Part shown: positions 6,108-12,221 of the stretch, piece after piece
Layout of the letters: every line of letters starts with the position of its first letter
Position numbering within the stretch: position 1 is the first letter of the stretch
From: Chloroflexota bacterium
GTDB lineage: Bacteria; Chloroflexota; Anaerolineae; 4572-78
DNA: 13,001 nucleotides
Assembly (NCBI GenBank): GCA_024278725.1
Contig: JAJRSQ010000482.1
Coordinates: 1-13,001 of the forward strand
Reading direction: 5' to 3'
Notes under the pieces: model-generated
The model's input: only the letters and a program-made list of their open reading frames with translations
Databases searched by the model: none
Told to the model about the DNA's origin: nothing
Program-made: the position numbers and the translations under genes

Positions 6108-7436
6108 CTAATACGACAACGGAATGAAAACTTTATACACGGTTTTGTATGAAAATACCGTGTCCATATATCCACCGTTCCAACCGCCAACCGCGTAAAT
6201 ATCCCGGTCGATGGTCGCTAAACCCAAATTACGCCATTCCCCGATGACCGGCGTATCAACCGTTGTCCAACTGTAGGTCTGGGGCGACCACTGCTCATTG
6301 GTGCTGATTGCATCCGTCCAGCCGCCACCGACGGCATACAGCGCATCCCCCAGCGAAACCACCCCCAAACCGCCGCGGGGATGTTCGAGCGGCGGCAATG
6401 CTTCCCACTGCCCTGCGGGGGGAGAAAAACGGAACACATCCGCATACTCGCGGGAGCCGTCATATCCGCCCGCGACCAACAGCGCATCGCCGTAAGCCGT
6501 TGCGGCGGCAAATCCCACCGAAAGCGGGTACGGCGCATCAAGCGTCTGCCAGGCATCCTCGGCGGGCACATACGCGAACACCGCATCACTGTACGCCGCG
6601 CCATCCCATCCGCCCACCACATACAACGTATCACCGACGGCAGCGGCAGCATACGCGCATCGCGCGGCGGGCATCGGCGCACCCTGTCGCCATTCATTGG
6701 CAACGGGATTGTATATCTCCAGCACGGATGTCGCCGCCGTTTCAGAGGTACATCCGCCCGGCACAAAAATTTCTTTGCCGATGACAACAGCTTGCACGTT
6801 GGCAACCGCAGTCGGTTTCCCGGCGCCTTCCTGCCAGCGGCGGGTGGCGGGCGTGTAAATTTCTGTCAACCCGGTGATGCCGCTGGTGCGCTCGCCGCCG
6901 ATGAGGTACAAATTGCCGTCCAGCGCCGCCAAGCCCATCCGCGACCGCGCCGAAGGCATTTGCGCCCGCGTCTGCCACGTTTCGGTCAAATCGACCGGCA
7001 TGGTGGTGTCGGCAGTGGGGACGGGACGGTCTAACATGGATGTTCCGGCGGGGCGGTGGAAAATGCCGCGCCAATACGGGGTGAGCAGAATCGCCAGCGC
7101 CACCCCCAGCGAGGCGAAAAAGACCGTCAGTTGGCGGGGCGAAAGGGGCATCTGCGCCGGTTGCGTCGCCGCCGCTGCCGCCGTTTCGGCATTGGGGGCA
7201 ACCTGCCCGCCGGGCATATCAATCACCCCGATTTGAATCGCCCGCATCGTGGCTTCAGTGCGCGACTGCACTTCCAATTTAGCGTATATCTTTCGCAAAT
7301 GAACCCGGACGGTATTTTCGCTGATGACCAGTTCCCGCCCGATTTCCTGGTTGCTCAACCCTTTGGCAACCGCGCGGAGAACATCCAGCTCACGTTTACT
7401 CAGTTTCGATTTGTCTTTTTTGGTTTCGCCAGCCAT
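6108..7436 (-). CDS. Membrane-anchored LuxR-type regulator with extracytoplasmic Kelch propeller
   Basis: This 442-residue protein joins three parts. Residues 12-70 are a LuxR/GerE helix-turn-helix (LSKRELDVLRAVAKGLSNQE, then ISENTVRVHLRKIYAKLEV), a DNA-binding domain. Residues 103-122 are one membrane span after an Ala/Pro-rich linker. From about 150 to the end are six Kelch units, each with a GG pair (LIGGERTSG, VPGGCTSE, VVGGWDGA, VAGGYDGS, AVGGGWTD, AVGGWNGG), enough for a closed six-bladed propeller. Topology predicts DNA binding inside and the propeller outside, a one-component sensor like ToxR or CadC but with a LuxR head. There is no receiver domain. The ATG at 7436 is chosen because a TTG-started form would run back across the promoter and no ribosome site is seen. 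The C-terminus is VFIPLSY. Its ligand and targets are unknown; the divergent dNTPase gene is one candidate target. Confidence 0.88.
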   Translation of the reverse strand: MAGETKKDKSKLSKRELDVLRAVAKGLSNQEIGRELVISENTVRVHLRKIYAKLEVQSRTEATMRAIQIGVIDMPGGQVAPNAETAAAAATQPAQMPLSPRQLTVFFASLGVALAILLTPYWRGIFHRPAGTSMLDRPVPTADTTMPVDLTETWQTRAQMPSARSRMGLAALDGNLYLIGGERTSGITGLTEIYTPATRRWQEGAGKPTAVANVQAVVIGKEIFVPGGCTSETAATSVLEIYNPVANEWRQGAPMPAARCAYAAAAVGDTLYVVGGWDGAAYSDAVFAYVPAEDAWQTLDAPYPLSVGFAAATAYGDALLVAGGYDGSREYADVFRFSPPAGQWEALPPLEHPRGGLGVVSLGDALYAVGGGWTDAISTNEQWSPQTYSWTTVDTPVIGEWRNLGLATIDRDIYAVGGWNGGYMDTVFSYKTVYKVFIPLSY

Positions 7437-7445
7437 AACTATAGT
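7417..7445 (+). promoter_or_regulatory. Possible promoter of the dNTPase gene, overlapping the divergent regulator promoter
   Basis: TATAGT at 7440-7445 is a fair -10 box; only a poor -35 (TTTTTG, 7417-7422) lies 17 bp upstream. It would start transcription near 7452, about 30 nt before the dNTPase start. It overlaps the start codon region and -10 box of the divergent regulator gene, and the centre is the self-complementary octamer ACTATAGT (7438-7445). Only 47 bp separate the two start codons, so control signals of both genes must overlap. Confidence 0.4.
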
Positions 7446-7471
7446 ATCCGCAGGAATGTGTGAATGAGCAA
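7443..7471 (-). promoter_or_regulatory. Promoter of the LuxR-Kelch gene, geometry of a leaderless transcript
   Basis: On the minus strand TTGCTC (7471-7466) and GATACT (7448-7443) are 17 bp apart. The -10 box ends 6 nt before the ATG at 7436, so transcription would begin at or very near the A of the start codon. This agrees with the lack of a Shine-Dalgarno sequence. The -35 box overlaps the upstream edge of the dNTPase ribosome site region. Confidence 0.5.
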
Positions 7472-7483
7472 AAAGGAGATTCA

Positions 7484-8650
7484 ATGATGCTAACCAGAGA
7501 CTTTTTGGAAGCCCAAGAGGAAAAAATTTTAGCCCCTTATGCGATGAAGTGCAAAAATAGCCGGGGGCGTGAGTACCCCGAAGATGAACACCCCTACCGC
7601 ACCCCTTTTCAGCGCGACCGTGACCGGGTGATTCACACGACGGCGTTCCGGCGGCTGGAATACAAAACGCAGGTCTTCATCATCACCGAAGGCGATTATT
7701 ACCGCACCCGCCTCACCCACACCATCGAAGTGGCGCAAATCGGGCGCACCATCGCGCGGGCATTGCGCGCCAATGAAGACCTGACCGAAGCCATCTGCCT
7801 CGCGCATGATTTGGGGCACGGTCCGTTCGGGCACAGCGGTGAAGAAGCGTTGAACAAACTGATGGAAGGGCACGGCGGCTTCGACCACAACCATCAGGGC
7901 TTGCGCATCATCCGGGAGCTGGAACACCGATACCCCGATTTTCCGGGATTGAATCTGACGTGGGAAGTGCGCGAAGGGATGCTGAAACACGAAAGCGAAT
8001 ACGACAAAGGGGACGCTTTCGATTTTGAGCCTGATTTACGCGGAACCATCGAAGCGCAGATTGTCAATCTGGCGGACGAAATCGCCTACACCACCGCCGA
8101 TTTGGACGACGGCTTACGCTCCGGGATGATTACCCCCGCCCAACTCTCAAAAGACGTTGAATTGTGGAATGTGGTCACAGCGGAATTGGGACTGAACGGA
8201 CTGAACGGCAACACCCCCCTCGCCGAAATGGACCGTCACCGCATCATTCGGCGTCTGGTGGGGAAAGAAGTGACCAGCGTGGTCGCCGCCACCACCCAAG
8301 CGCTGGCGGACAACAACATCCAATCGGTGGATGATGTGCGCCGAATGTCGCATAATCTGGTGGGGCACGATGAAAACTTCTCCGAATTGAATCGCCCGCT
8401 GAAAATGTTCCTCTACAAAAACCTGTACCGCCACTGGCGAGTGATGCGGATGTCCATCAAAGCGCAACGGCTCATCACCGAACTGTTCGAGGCATTCATC
8501 GAAAATCCGTCCACCCTGCCCACGGAAACGCAAGCGAAGCTGGAGAGCGAAACCCTGCACCGGGTCGTGTGCGATTACATCGCCGGGATGACCGACCGCT
8601 ACGCCGTCAAAGAGCACGAGCGGCTGTTCAACCCCACCGCAAGCGTGTGA
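7484..8650 (+). CDS. dNTP triphosphohydrolase (dGTPase-type, HD domain)
   Basis: This 388-residue cytosolic enzyme belongs to the Dgt/deoxyguanosinetriphosphate triphosphohydrolase-like family, which cuts dNTPs to deoxynucleoside and triphosphate. The N-terminus has the family motif YRTPFQRDRDRVIHTTAFRR (residues 38-57), then the metal-binding HD set: H79 (in RLTHTIEVAQIG), H108-D109 (AHDLGHGPFGHSGE) and the later Asp in NLADEIAYTTADLDDG. The KNSRGREYPED segment is typical of the non-enterobacterial subfamily. The start at 7484 (or the adjacent ATG at 7487) follows AGGAG by 5 or 8 nt; the upstream GTG at 7460 would place the ribosome site inside the gene. It is divergent from the LuxR-Kelch gene and ends at a hairpin cluster. 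A role in dNTP pool control or nucleotide salvage is inferred; it also releases deoxyribonucleosides, the kind of compound that could feed the DeoC pathway to the right, though nothing shows a direct link. Confidence 0.9.
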   Translation: MMLTRDFLEAQEEKILAPYAMKCKNSRGREYPEDEHPYRTPFQRDRDRVIHTTAFRRLEYKTQVFIITEGDYYRTRLTHTIEVAQIGRTIARALRANEDLTEAICLAHDLGHGPFGHSGEEALNKLMEGHGGFDHNHQGLRIIRELEHRYPDFPGLNLTWEVREGMLKHESEYDKGDAFDFEPDLRGTIEAQIVNLADEIAYTTADLDDGLRSGMITPAQLSKDVELWNVVTAELGLNGLNGNTPLAEMDRHRIIRRLVGKEVTSVVAATTQALADNNIQSVDDVRRMSHNLVGHDENFSELNRPLKMFLYKNLYRHWRVMRMSIKAQRLITELFEAFIENPSTLPTETQAKLESETLHRVVCDYIAGMTDRYAVKEHERLFNPTASV

Positions 8651-8676
8651 GGGGCGCGCGCGGGTTTCAGACCTGC

Positions 8677-8696
8677 CCCGGAAATGACTTTCCGGG
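8677..8696 (+). other. Hairpin downstream of dNTPase gene
   Basis: CCCGGAAA (8677-8684) and TTTCCGGG (8689-8696) form a perfect 8-bp stem with a 4-nt loop, 26 bp after the dNTPase stop. The following CTAAAAACC lacks a T-tract on this strand, so it may be a weak terminator or mRNA 3' stabiliser rather than a classical intrinsic terminator. Confidence 0.55.
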
Positions 8697-8707
8697 CTAA
8701 AAACCAA

Positions 8708-8764
8708 AGTAGGGGCGAACCTGTGTGTTCGCCCGTTTGGGGCAGACACATAGGTCTGCCCCTA
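8708..8764. repeat. Inverted pair of 26-bp hairpin units between convergent genes
   Basis: The element runs from GTAGGGGC to GCCCCTAC and holds two hairpins side by side: GGGCGAAC/GTTCGCCC and GGGGCAGAC/GTCTGCCCC. Reverse-complementing the second half gives a sequence matching the first at nearly every position except the dinucleotide swaps GA/AG and TC/CT, which keep each hairpin paired. It lies between the 3' ends of the dNTPase gene and the secreted-protein gene and may stop transcription from both sides. It does not encode a protein. Confidence 0.75.
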
Positions 8765-8827
8765 CCCCTCTACCTCGTTTCATCCGTCAAAAATAGCCAT
8801 TACCTTCGCCCGCGCATCCGCCATCCT

Positions 8828-9745
8828 TTACTGCCACCAATCCTTCTGCGAACGGGGATCCATGAACGCCCCGCGGTCGCGGATTGCCACCTTTATTTCC
8901 CCATCCAACGCCGTGCCGAGCGGTTGCCCGTTGTTCAGCGCGGGCAGTTGATACCCCCCATTGTTGATGCGCCAGCCGTTGGCGTCCACCCGCGAGCGGT
9001 ACAGCGCCAGCAGGTTCGGGTCGGTGCAGATATTTTCAAAATGGACGGCATAGGCGAAGGCAACCGTATCTTCGCGGGCATAAACCAGCGTCAGCCGATT
9101 TTCTTCCGCATACAGCACCAATGCCCGATAATTACCCTGATAAATGTCCGGCGCACGGGAGGGGATGCGCAAAACTTCGCCGGGGGTCGTTTGCATGCCC
9201 AGCAGCGTTACTTCCCACGTGCCCAGCAATCCACCGCGACAACCGTCCGTGCCGCAACCCCAATTCCAATCATAAACCTGATACGCCGACGTGAAGGTCG
9301 GCACGCGCCCGTCGGTGAAAATCCCCTTCATATTCGGAGCGTTGCTGTCCGTGCCGCCATTGTAGCTCACCAATCCCAGCGATGCACCCGTCACCGACTC
9401 CCAGCCGCGCAGCGAAAGGTTCAAATCGCCGTGCAGATAATCGGGGTGGTCGGCGGGAACTTGTGGGTCTATCGGAATCAAGTTGTATAAATTGCTCGAA
9501 GTGGTCGGACAGGTGGGCGCGGGTGGCGCGGGGGGATAGCCGTTCAGCACCAGCGGCAAAAAAACGTAGGTGGTGAAAACTGCCGTTTGCGAAATGGTGA
9601 AGCTCGGCGAGATGGCGGCGGGGTGTGTCGTCGCCTCGATGGCGGTTTCAGCGAGGGCGGGGGTGGCGGGACTCATCCCCCATCCCACCCACGCGAGGAC
9701 GGTTGCCAACAAAAACGGGATTGAAAACTGAAAAGTTCGGCGCAT
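8828..9745 (-). CDS. Secreted protein of unknown function
   Basis: This 305-residue protein starts at an ATG with AAGGAG about 9 nt upstream. Residues 1-32 are a clear Sec signal peptide (MRR, hydrophobic core, cleavage after ALA at about 32). Then come a Thr/Ala-rich linker, the motif YVFLPLVLN (60-68) and a Pro-rich hinge (YPPAPPAP). The mature domain begins around residue 85 and is rich in Gly, Trp, Tyr and beta-prone segments, with Cys in CGTDGC and ENICTDP that may form disulphides, and ends VAIRDRGAFMDPRSQKDWWQ. I do not recognise a family and see no catalytic motif I would trust. The VFLPLVLN stretch resembles a segment I associate with surface proteins of Chloroflexota, and a similar VFIPL ends the Kelch regulator. 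It is transcribed alone from an extended -10 promoter and converges on the dNTPase gene. Confidence 0.82.
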   Translation of the reverse strand: MRRTFQFSIPFLLATVLAWVGWGMSPATPALAETAIEATTHPAAISPSFTISQTAVFTTYVFLPLVLNGYPPAPPAPTCPTTSSNLYNLIPIDPQVPADHPDYLHGDLNLSLRGWESVTGASLGLVSYNGGTDSNAPNMKGIFTDGRVPTFTSAYQVYDWNWGCGTDGCRGGLLGTWEVTLLGMQTTPGEVLRIPSRAPDIYQGNYRALVLYAEENRLTLVYAREDTVAFAYAVHFENICTDPNLLALYRSRVDANGWRINNGGYQLPALNNGQPLGTALDGEIKVAIRDRGAFMDPRSQKDWWQ

Positions 9746-9804
9746 AAAAAATAACTCCTTCAAAAAATAATTAATGAGACCAACGTCTAAAAGTAGCATC
9801 GGCA

Positions 9805-9813
9805 ATTATAGCA
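9805..9813 (-). promoter_or_regulatory. Extended -10 promoter of the secreted-protein gene
   Basis: On the minus strand TGCTATAAT is a perfect extended -10 element (TG, one base, TATAAT); no good -35 box is seen at the right distance. Initiation near 9798 gives a leader of about 53 nt to the ATG at 9745, with AAGGAG at 9760-9755. Confidence 0.55.
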
Positions 9814-9865
9814 CAACTCTTTAAAAATCGGCTTAAAACCCATCCGAAAAATGGCGGTACATTTC

Positions 9866-9948
9866 AATCACGAATAACACGAATGGACGAATATCTCGAA
9901 TTTTTATTGATTATTTGTGCCATTCGGTCATTGGTGATATTCGTGATT
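9866..9948. repeat. Palindromic AT-rich repeat (83 bp) in the gap before lepB
   Basis: The outer arms AATCACGAAT (9866-9875) and ATTCGTGATT (9939-9948) and the inner arms CGAATGG (9880-9886) and CCATTCG (9920-9926) make a nested inverted repeat. It occupies part of the 356-bp gap between the secreted-protein start (9745) and the lepB start (10102); that gap otherwise holds the two promoters and no gene. It is probably another dispersed non-coding repeat. Confidence 0.7.
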
Positions 9949-10040
9949 TTATTGTCTCCTACTGCGCCGGATTTTACAGATGGACACTTAATTTCATGAC
10001 GCAAAACCGGGCGATTCGTTTCTGTGTCTTCCGAATAACT

Positions 10041-10069
10041 TTGCTTTGCATCCCAACCTATACTATAAT
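10041..10069 (+). promoter_or_regulatory. Sigma70-type promoter of the lepB-rpiB-deoC-eutN unit
   Basis: TTGCTT (10041-10046) and a perfect TATAAT (10064-10069) are spaced by 17 bp. Initiation near 10076 leaves about 25 nt to the TTG start at 10102. As no other promoter or terminator is evident before 12750, and gaps between genes are 14 bp or less, this promoter likely drives all five genes. Confidence 0.7.
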
Positions 10070-10101
10070 CATCACAGAAGAACGAGTGACCGAGAGACGC
10101 C

Positions 10102-10746
10102 TTGAACGCACAACCGGAAGAACGCCAACCAACCGCAGATGCCTCTCCACCCCCGATGACCGGCTGGCAAATATTCGTCGCAATTCTCCGGGAAGTGGTG
10201 GAAACGGTTGTGCTGGCGCTGGTGATGCTGGTCATTCTGCAATTGCTCATCCGAAATTTTCGGGTTGAAGGGCACAGTATGGACCCCAATTTGCAGGATG
10301 GACAATATCTGATGATAGACAAACTCTCGTATCATTTGCCATTTGACCTGCGCCCGCCCCACCGGGGGGATGTGGTGGTTTTTGTGCCGCCCATTCAGCA
10401 GGACAAAGATTTTGTCAAACGCATCATCGGGCTGCCCGGCGATACGGTGGAAATTCGGCGGGGAGTGGTCTACATTAATGGCGACATGCTGCCCAACAAT
10501 TTCGGCGCACAACTCGACCAATCTTCGATGCCCGCCGCCACCGTTCCCGACGGATTTTTGTTCGTGCTGGGCGATAATCGCCCCAATTCCAACGACTCCC
10601 GCAGCTGGGGTATGCTCTCGGTGGATAGCGTGGTGGGCAAGGCGTGGATTTCCTACTGGCCCCCCGAAACATGGGGCATCATCCCCGCCGACCGCCCGTC
10701 AAAAGAAGCGACGCTGTCGCGCTGGCTGGCAGAACGATTCAACTAA
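10102..10746 (+). CDS. lepB: Signal peptidase I
   Basis: This 214-residue enzyme removes signal peptides from Sec or Tat exported proteins at the outer face of the membrane. It has a Pro-rich cytoplasmic N-terminus, one membrane span (about residues 32-50), the catalytic serine motif VEGHSMDPNL (Ser59), the catalytic lysine in DFVKRIIGLPGDTVEI (Lys106) and the conserved LGDNRPNSNDSRSWG box. Length is typical of the Gram-positive/Chloroflexota type. The likely start is TTG at 10102, fitting the promoter 33 bp upstream; the ribosome site is weak (GAGAG), and the next in-frame ATG at 10156 has none. The rpiB gene follows after 14 bp. Leadership of a microcompartment operon by a secretion protease is odd and probably reflects gene order rather than shared function. 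Confidence 0.93.
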   Translation: MNAQPEERQPTADASPPPMTGWQIFVAILREVVETVVLALVMLVILQLLIRNFRVEGHSMDPNLQDGQYLMIDKLSYHLPFDLRPPHRGDVVVFVPPIQQDKDFVKRIIGLPGDTVEIRRGVVYINGDMLPNNFGAQLDQSSMPAATVPDGFLFVLGDNRPNSNDSRSWGMLSVDSVVGKAWISYWPPETWGIIPADRPSKEATLSRWLAERFN

Positions 10747-10760
10747 GTTTGGGTGCAAAT

Positions 10761-11303
10761 ATGACCATTTCAGAATCACAGGTGAAGGAAATTGTCCGGC
10801 AAGTGCTGGCGCAGATGACCGCGCCACCCCCAACCGCCGCCGCATCCGGCGCCACTATCGCCATCGGGGCAGACCACGGCGGATTTAAGATGAAAGAAGC
10901 CCTAAAACCCTTTCTGACCGCTCGCGGCTACACCGTGCTGGATTGCGGCACGCACAGCACCGATTCGGTGGACTACCCCGACCAGGCGTATGCCGTGGCG
11001 CGGCTGGTAGCAAACGGCTCGGCGGAATTCGGCATCGTCATCGACGGCGCGGGCATTGGCTCATGCATGGCGGCGAACAAGGTGCCGGGCATCCGCGCGG
11101 CAATGTGTTACAGCGTCGCCACCGCCAAAAACAGCCGCGAACACAACCACGCCAACGTGCTCACCATCGGCGCGGGGATGATTGACCAATCCACCGCCGA
11201 AGCCGTGGTGGAAGCGTGGCTGAACACCCCCGTCGGAGAGGGCAGACACGCCCGCCGCGCCGATAAAATCATGGCAATCGAAAAACGCTATCTGAAGGAC
11301 TAA
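10761..11303 (+). CDS. rpiB: RpiB/LacAB-family sugar-phosphate isomerase with BMC encapsulation-type N-terminus
   Basis: This 180-residue protein has an N-terminal amphipathic helix (residues 1-19, MTISESQVKEIVRQVLAQM), a Pro/Ala linker (20-29) and then an RpiB domain, which interconverts aldose and ketose phosphates such as ribose 5-phosphate and ribulose 5-phosphate. Domain marks are IGADHGGFKMKE, DCGTHSTDSVDYPD, GIGSCMAANKVPGIRAAMC and SREHNHANVLTIGAGMI. In E. coli RpiB the segment before the GxGxG loop reads ICGTGVG with the catalytic Cys; here it is IDGAGIG, so that Cys is Asp. The helix plus linker resembles peptides that target enzymes into microcompartments. The ATG at 10761 is 14 bp after lepB; the site before it (TTGGGTG) is weak. 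Neighbouring deoC and eutN support a BMC role. Substrate may differ from classical ribose 5-phosphate. Confidence 0.88.
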   Translation: MTISESQVKEIVRQVLAQMTAPPPTAAASGATIAIGADHGGFKMKEALKPFLTARGYTVLDCGTHSTDSVDYPDQAYAVARLVANGSAEFGIVIDGAGIGSCMAANKVPGIRAAMCYSVATAKNSREHNHANVLTIGAGMIDQSTAEAVVEAWLNTPVGEGRHARRADKIMAIEKRYLKD

Positions 11304-11311
11304 ACATACCT

Positions 11312-12217
11312 ATGGACGCAAATACCATCGAACAACTTGTACAGGAAATTACCCAAACCATCCTGAAAACCAATGGTTCGGGGACAGCCGGGAACGCCCT
11401 TCCCGGCGGATTGCAGCTCAAACCGGACGCGCAACCGACCGATGATTCATGTAGCGATTGCAGCGGGCAATGCGTGGTTTACTGCCCCTCAAAAATTACC
11501 GCCGCGCTGGAAGCGGGCGCAACCCGATTTTCGGCGCAGTTGGGCATCACTGAAATCGACCAAGATGTCGCCCGTTTTATTGACCATACCCTGCTGAAAC
11601 CGGAAGCCTGCGCCAAACAAATCACCCAATTATGCCAGGAAGCCATCCACTTTAATTTTGCCTCTGTCTGCGTGAACCCCACCTATGTGCGGTTGTGTTC
11701 GCAATTGCTGTATGGCACAGATGTGAAAACCTGCACCGTCATCGGCTTCCCGCTGGGCGCAAATACCCCCGAAGTGAAAAGCTATGAAACGCGGCAAGCC
11801 ATCCACGACGGCGCAACCGAAGTGGATATGGTCATCAACATTGGTGCGCTGAAAAGCGGCGATTACGGCTTGGTGGAGCGGGACATCTCAATGGTTACCC
11901 GAACCGCACACCGGCACAGCGCAATCTGTAAAGTTATCATCGAAACCTCGAAACTGACCAATGAAGAAAAAGTGATTGCCTGTGGACTCGCCAAAGCCGC
12001 CGGCGCCGATTACGTCAAAACCTCAACCGGGTTTGGCGGCGGCGGGGCAACTGTGGAAGACGTGGCGCTGATGCGGCAAGTCGTCGGTCCCGCAATGGGC
12101 GTCAAAGCGTCCGGCGGGGTGCGCAATGCCGCCGATGCGAAAAATATGCTTGCGGCGGGCGCAACTCGTTTGGGCGCCAGCGCAGGCGTGAAAATTGTGA
12201 AAGAAGTACGAGGATAG
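11312..12217 (+). CDS. deoC: Deoxyribose-phosphate aldolase with BMC targeting helix and Cys-rich insert
   Basis: This 301-residue enzyme is a class I aldolase that splits 2-deoxyribose 5-phosphate into glyceraldehyde 3-phosphate and acetaldehyde. The barrel begins near residue 89 (FIDHTLLKPEA) and has EVDMVINIGALKSGDY (D172), KVIIETSKL, the Schiff-base lysine in VKTSTGFG (K236) and KASGGVR (K265). Ordinary DeoC has about 220-260 residues; here about 85 come first. Residues 3-20 are an amphipathic helix (IEQLVQEITQTIL) like BMC encapsulation peptides. A flexible Gly/Pro linker leads to CSDCSGQCVVYC (C47, C50, C54, C58), a CX2CX3CX3C pattern that might bind iron-sulphur or zinc. It starts 8 bp after rpiB and precedes a zinc-ribbon gene and the shell vertex gene. 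Inference: it works inside a microcompartment that confines acetaldehyde. Catalytic residues are intact. Confidence 0.93.
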   Translation: MDANTIEQLVQEITQTILKTNGSGTAGNALPGGLQLKPDAQPTDDSCSDCSGQCVVYCPSKITAALEAGATRFSAQLGITEIDQDVARFIDHTLLKPEACAKQITQLCQEAIHFNFASVCVNPTYVRLCSQLLYGTDVKTCTVIGFPLGANTPEVKSYETRQAIHDGATEVDMVINIGALKSGDYGLVERDISMVTRTAHRHSAICKVIIETSKLTNEEKVIACGLAKAAGADYVKTSTGFGGGGATVEDVALMRQVVGPAMGVKASGGVRNAADAKNMLAAGATRLGASAGVKIVKEVRG

Positions 12218-12221
12218 CTTG

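Noticed and set aside
5707..6111. 134-residue plus-strand ORF across the intergenic repeats
   Set aside because: It is built from three palindromic repeats including the MITE, has no ribosome site and no protein-like features.
8684..9490. 268-residue plus-strand ORF
   Set aside because: It begins in the palindromic repeat and runs antisense to the secreted-protein gene, which has a signal peptide, promoter and ribosome site; the plus-strand product looks random.
10156..10746. Alternative ATG start of lepB at 10156
   Set aside because: No Shine-Dalgarno sequence precedes it; the TTG at 10102 fits the promoter and keeps a normal N-terminus, though I cannot exclude the ATG.
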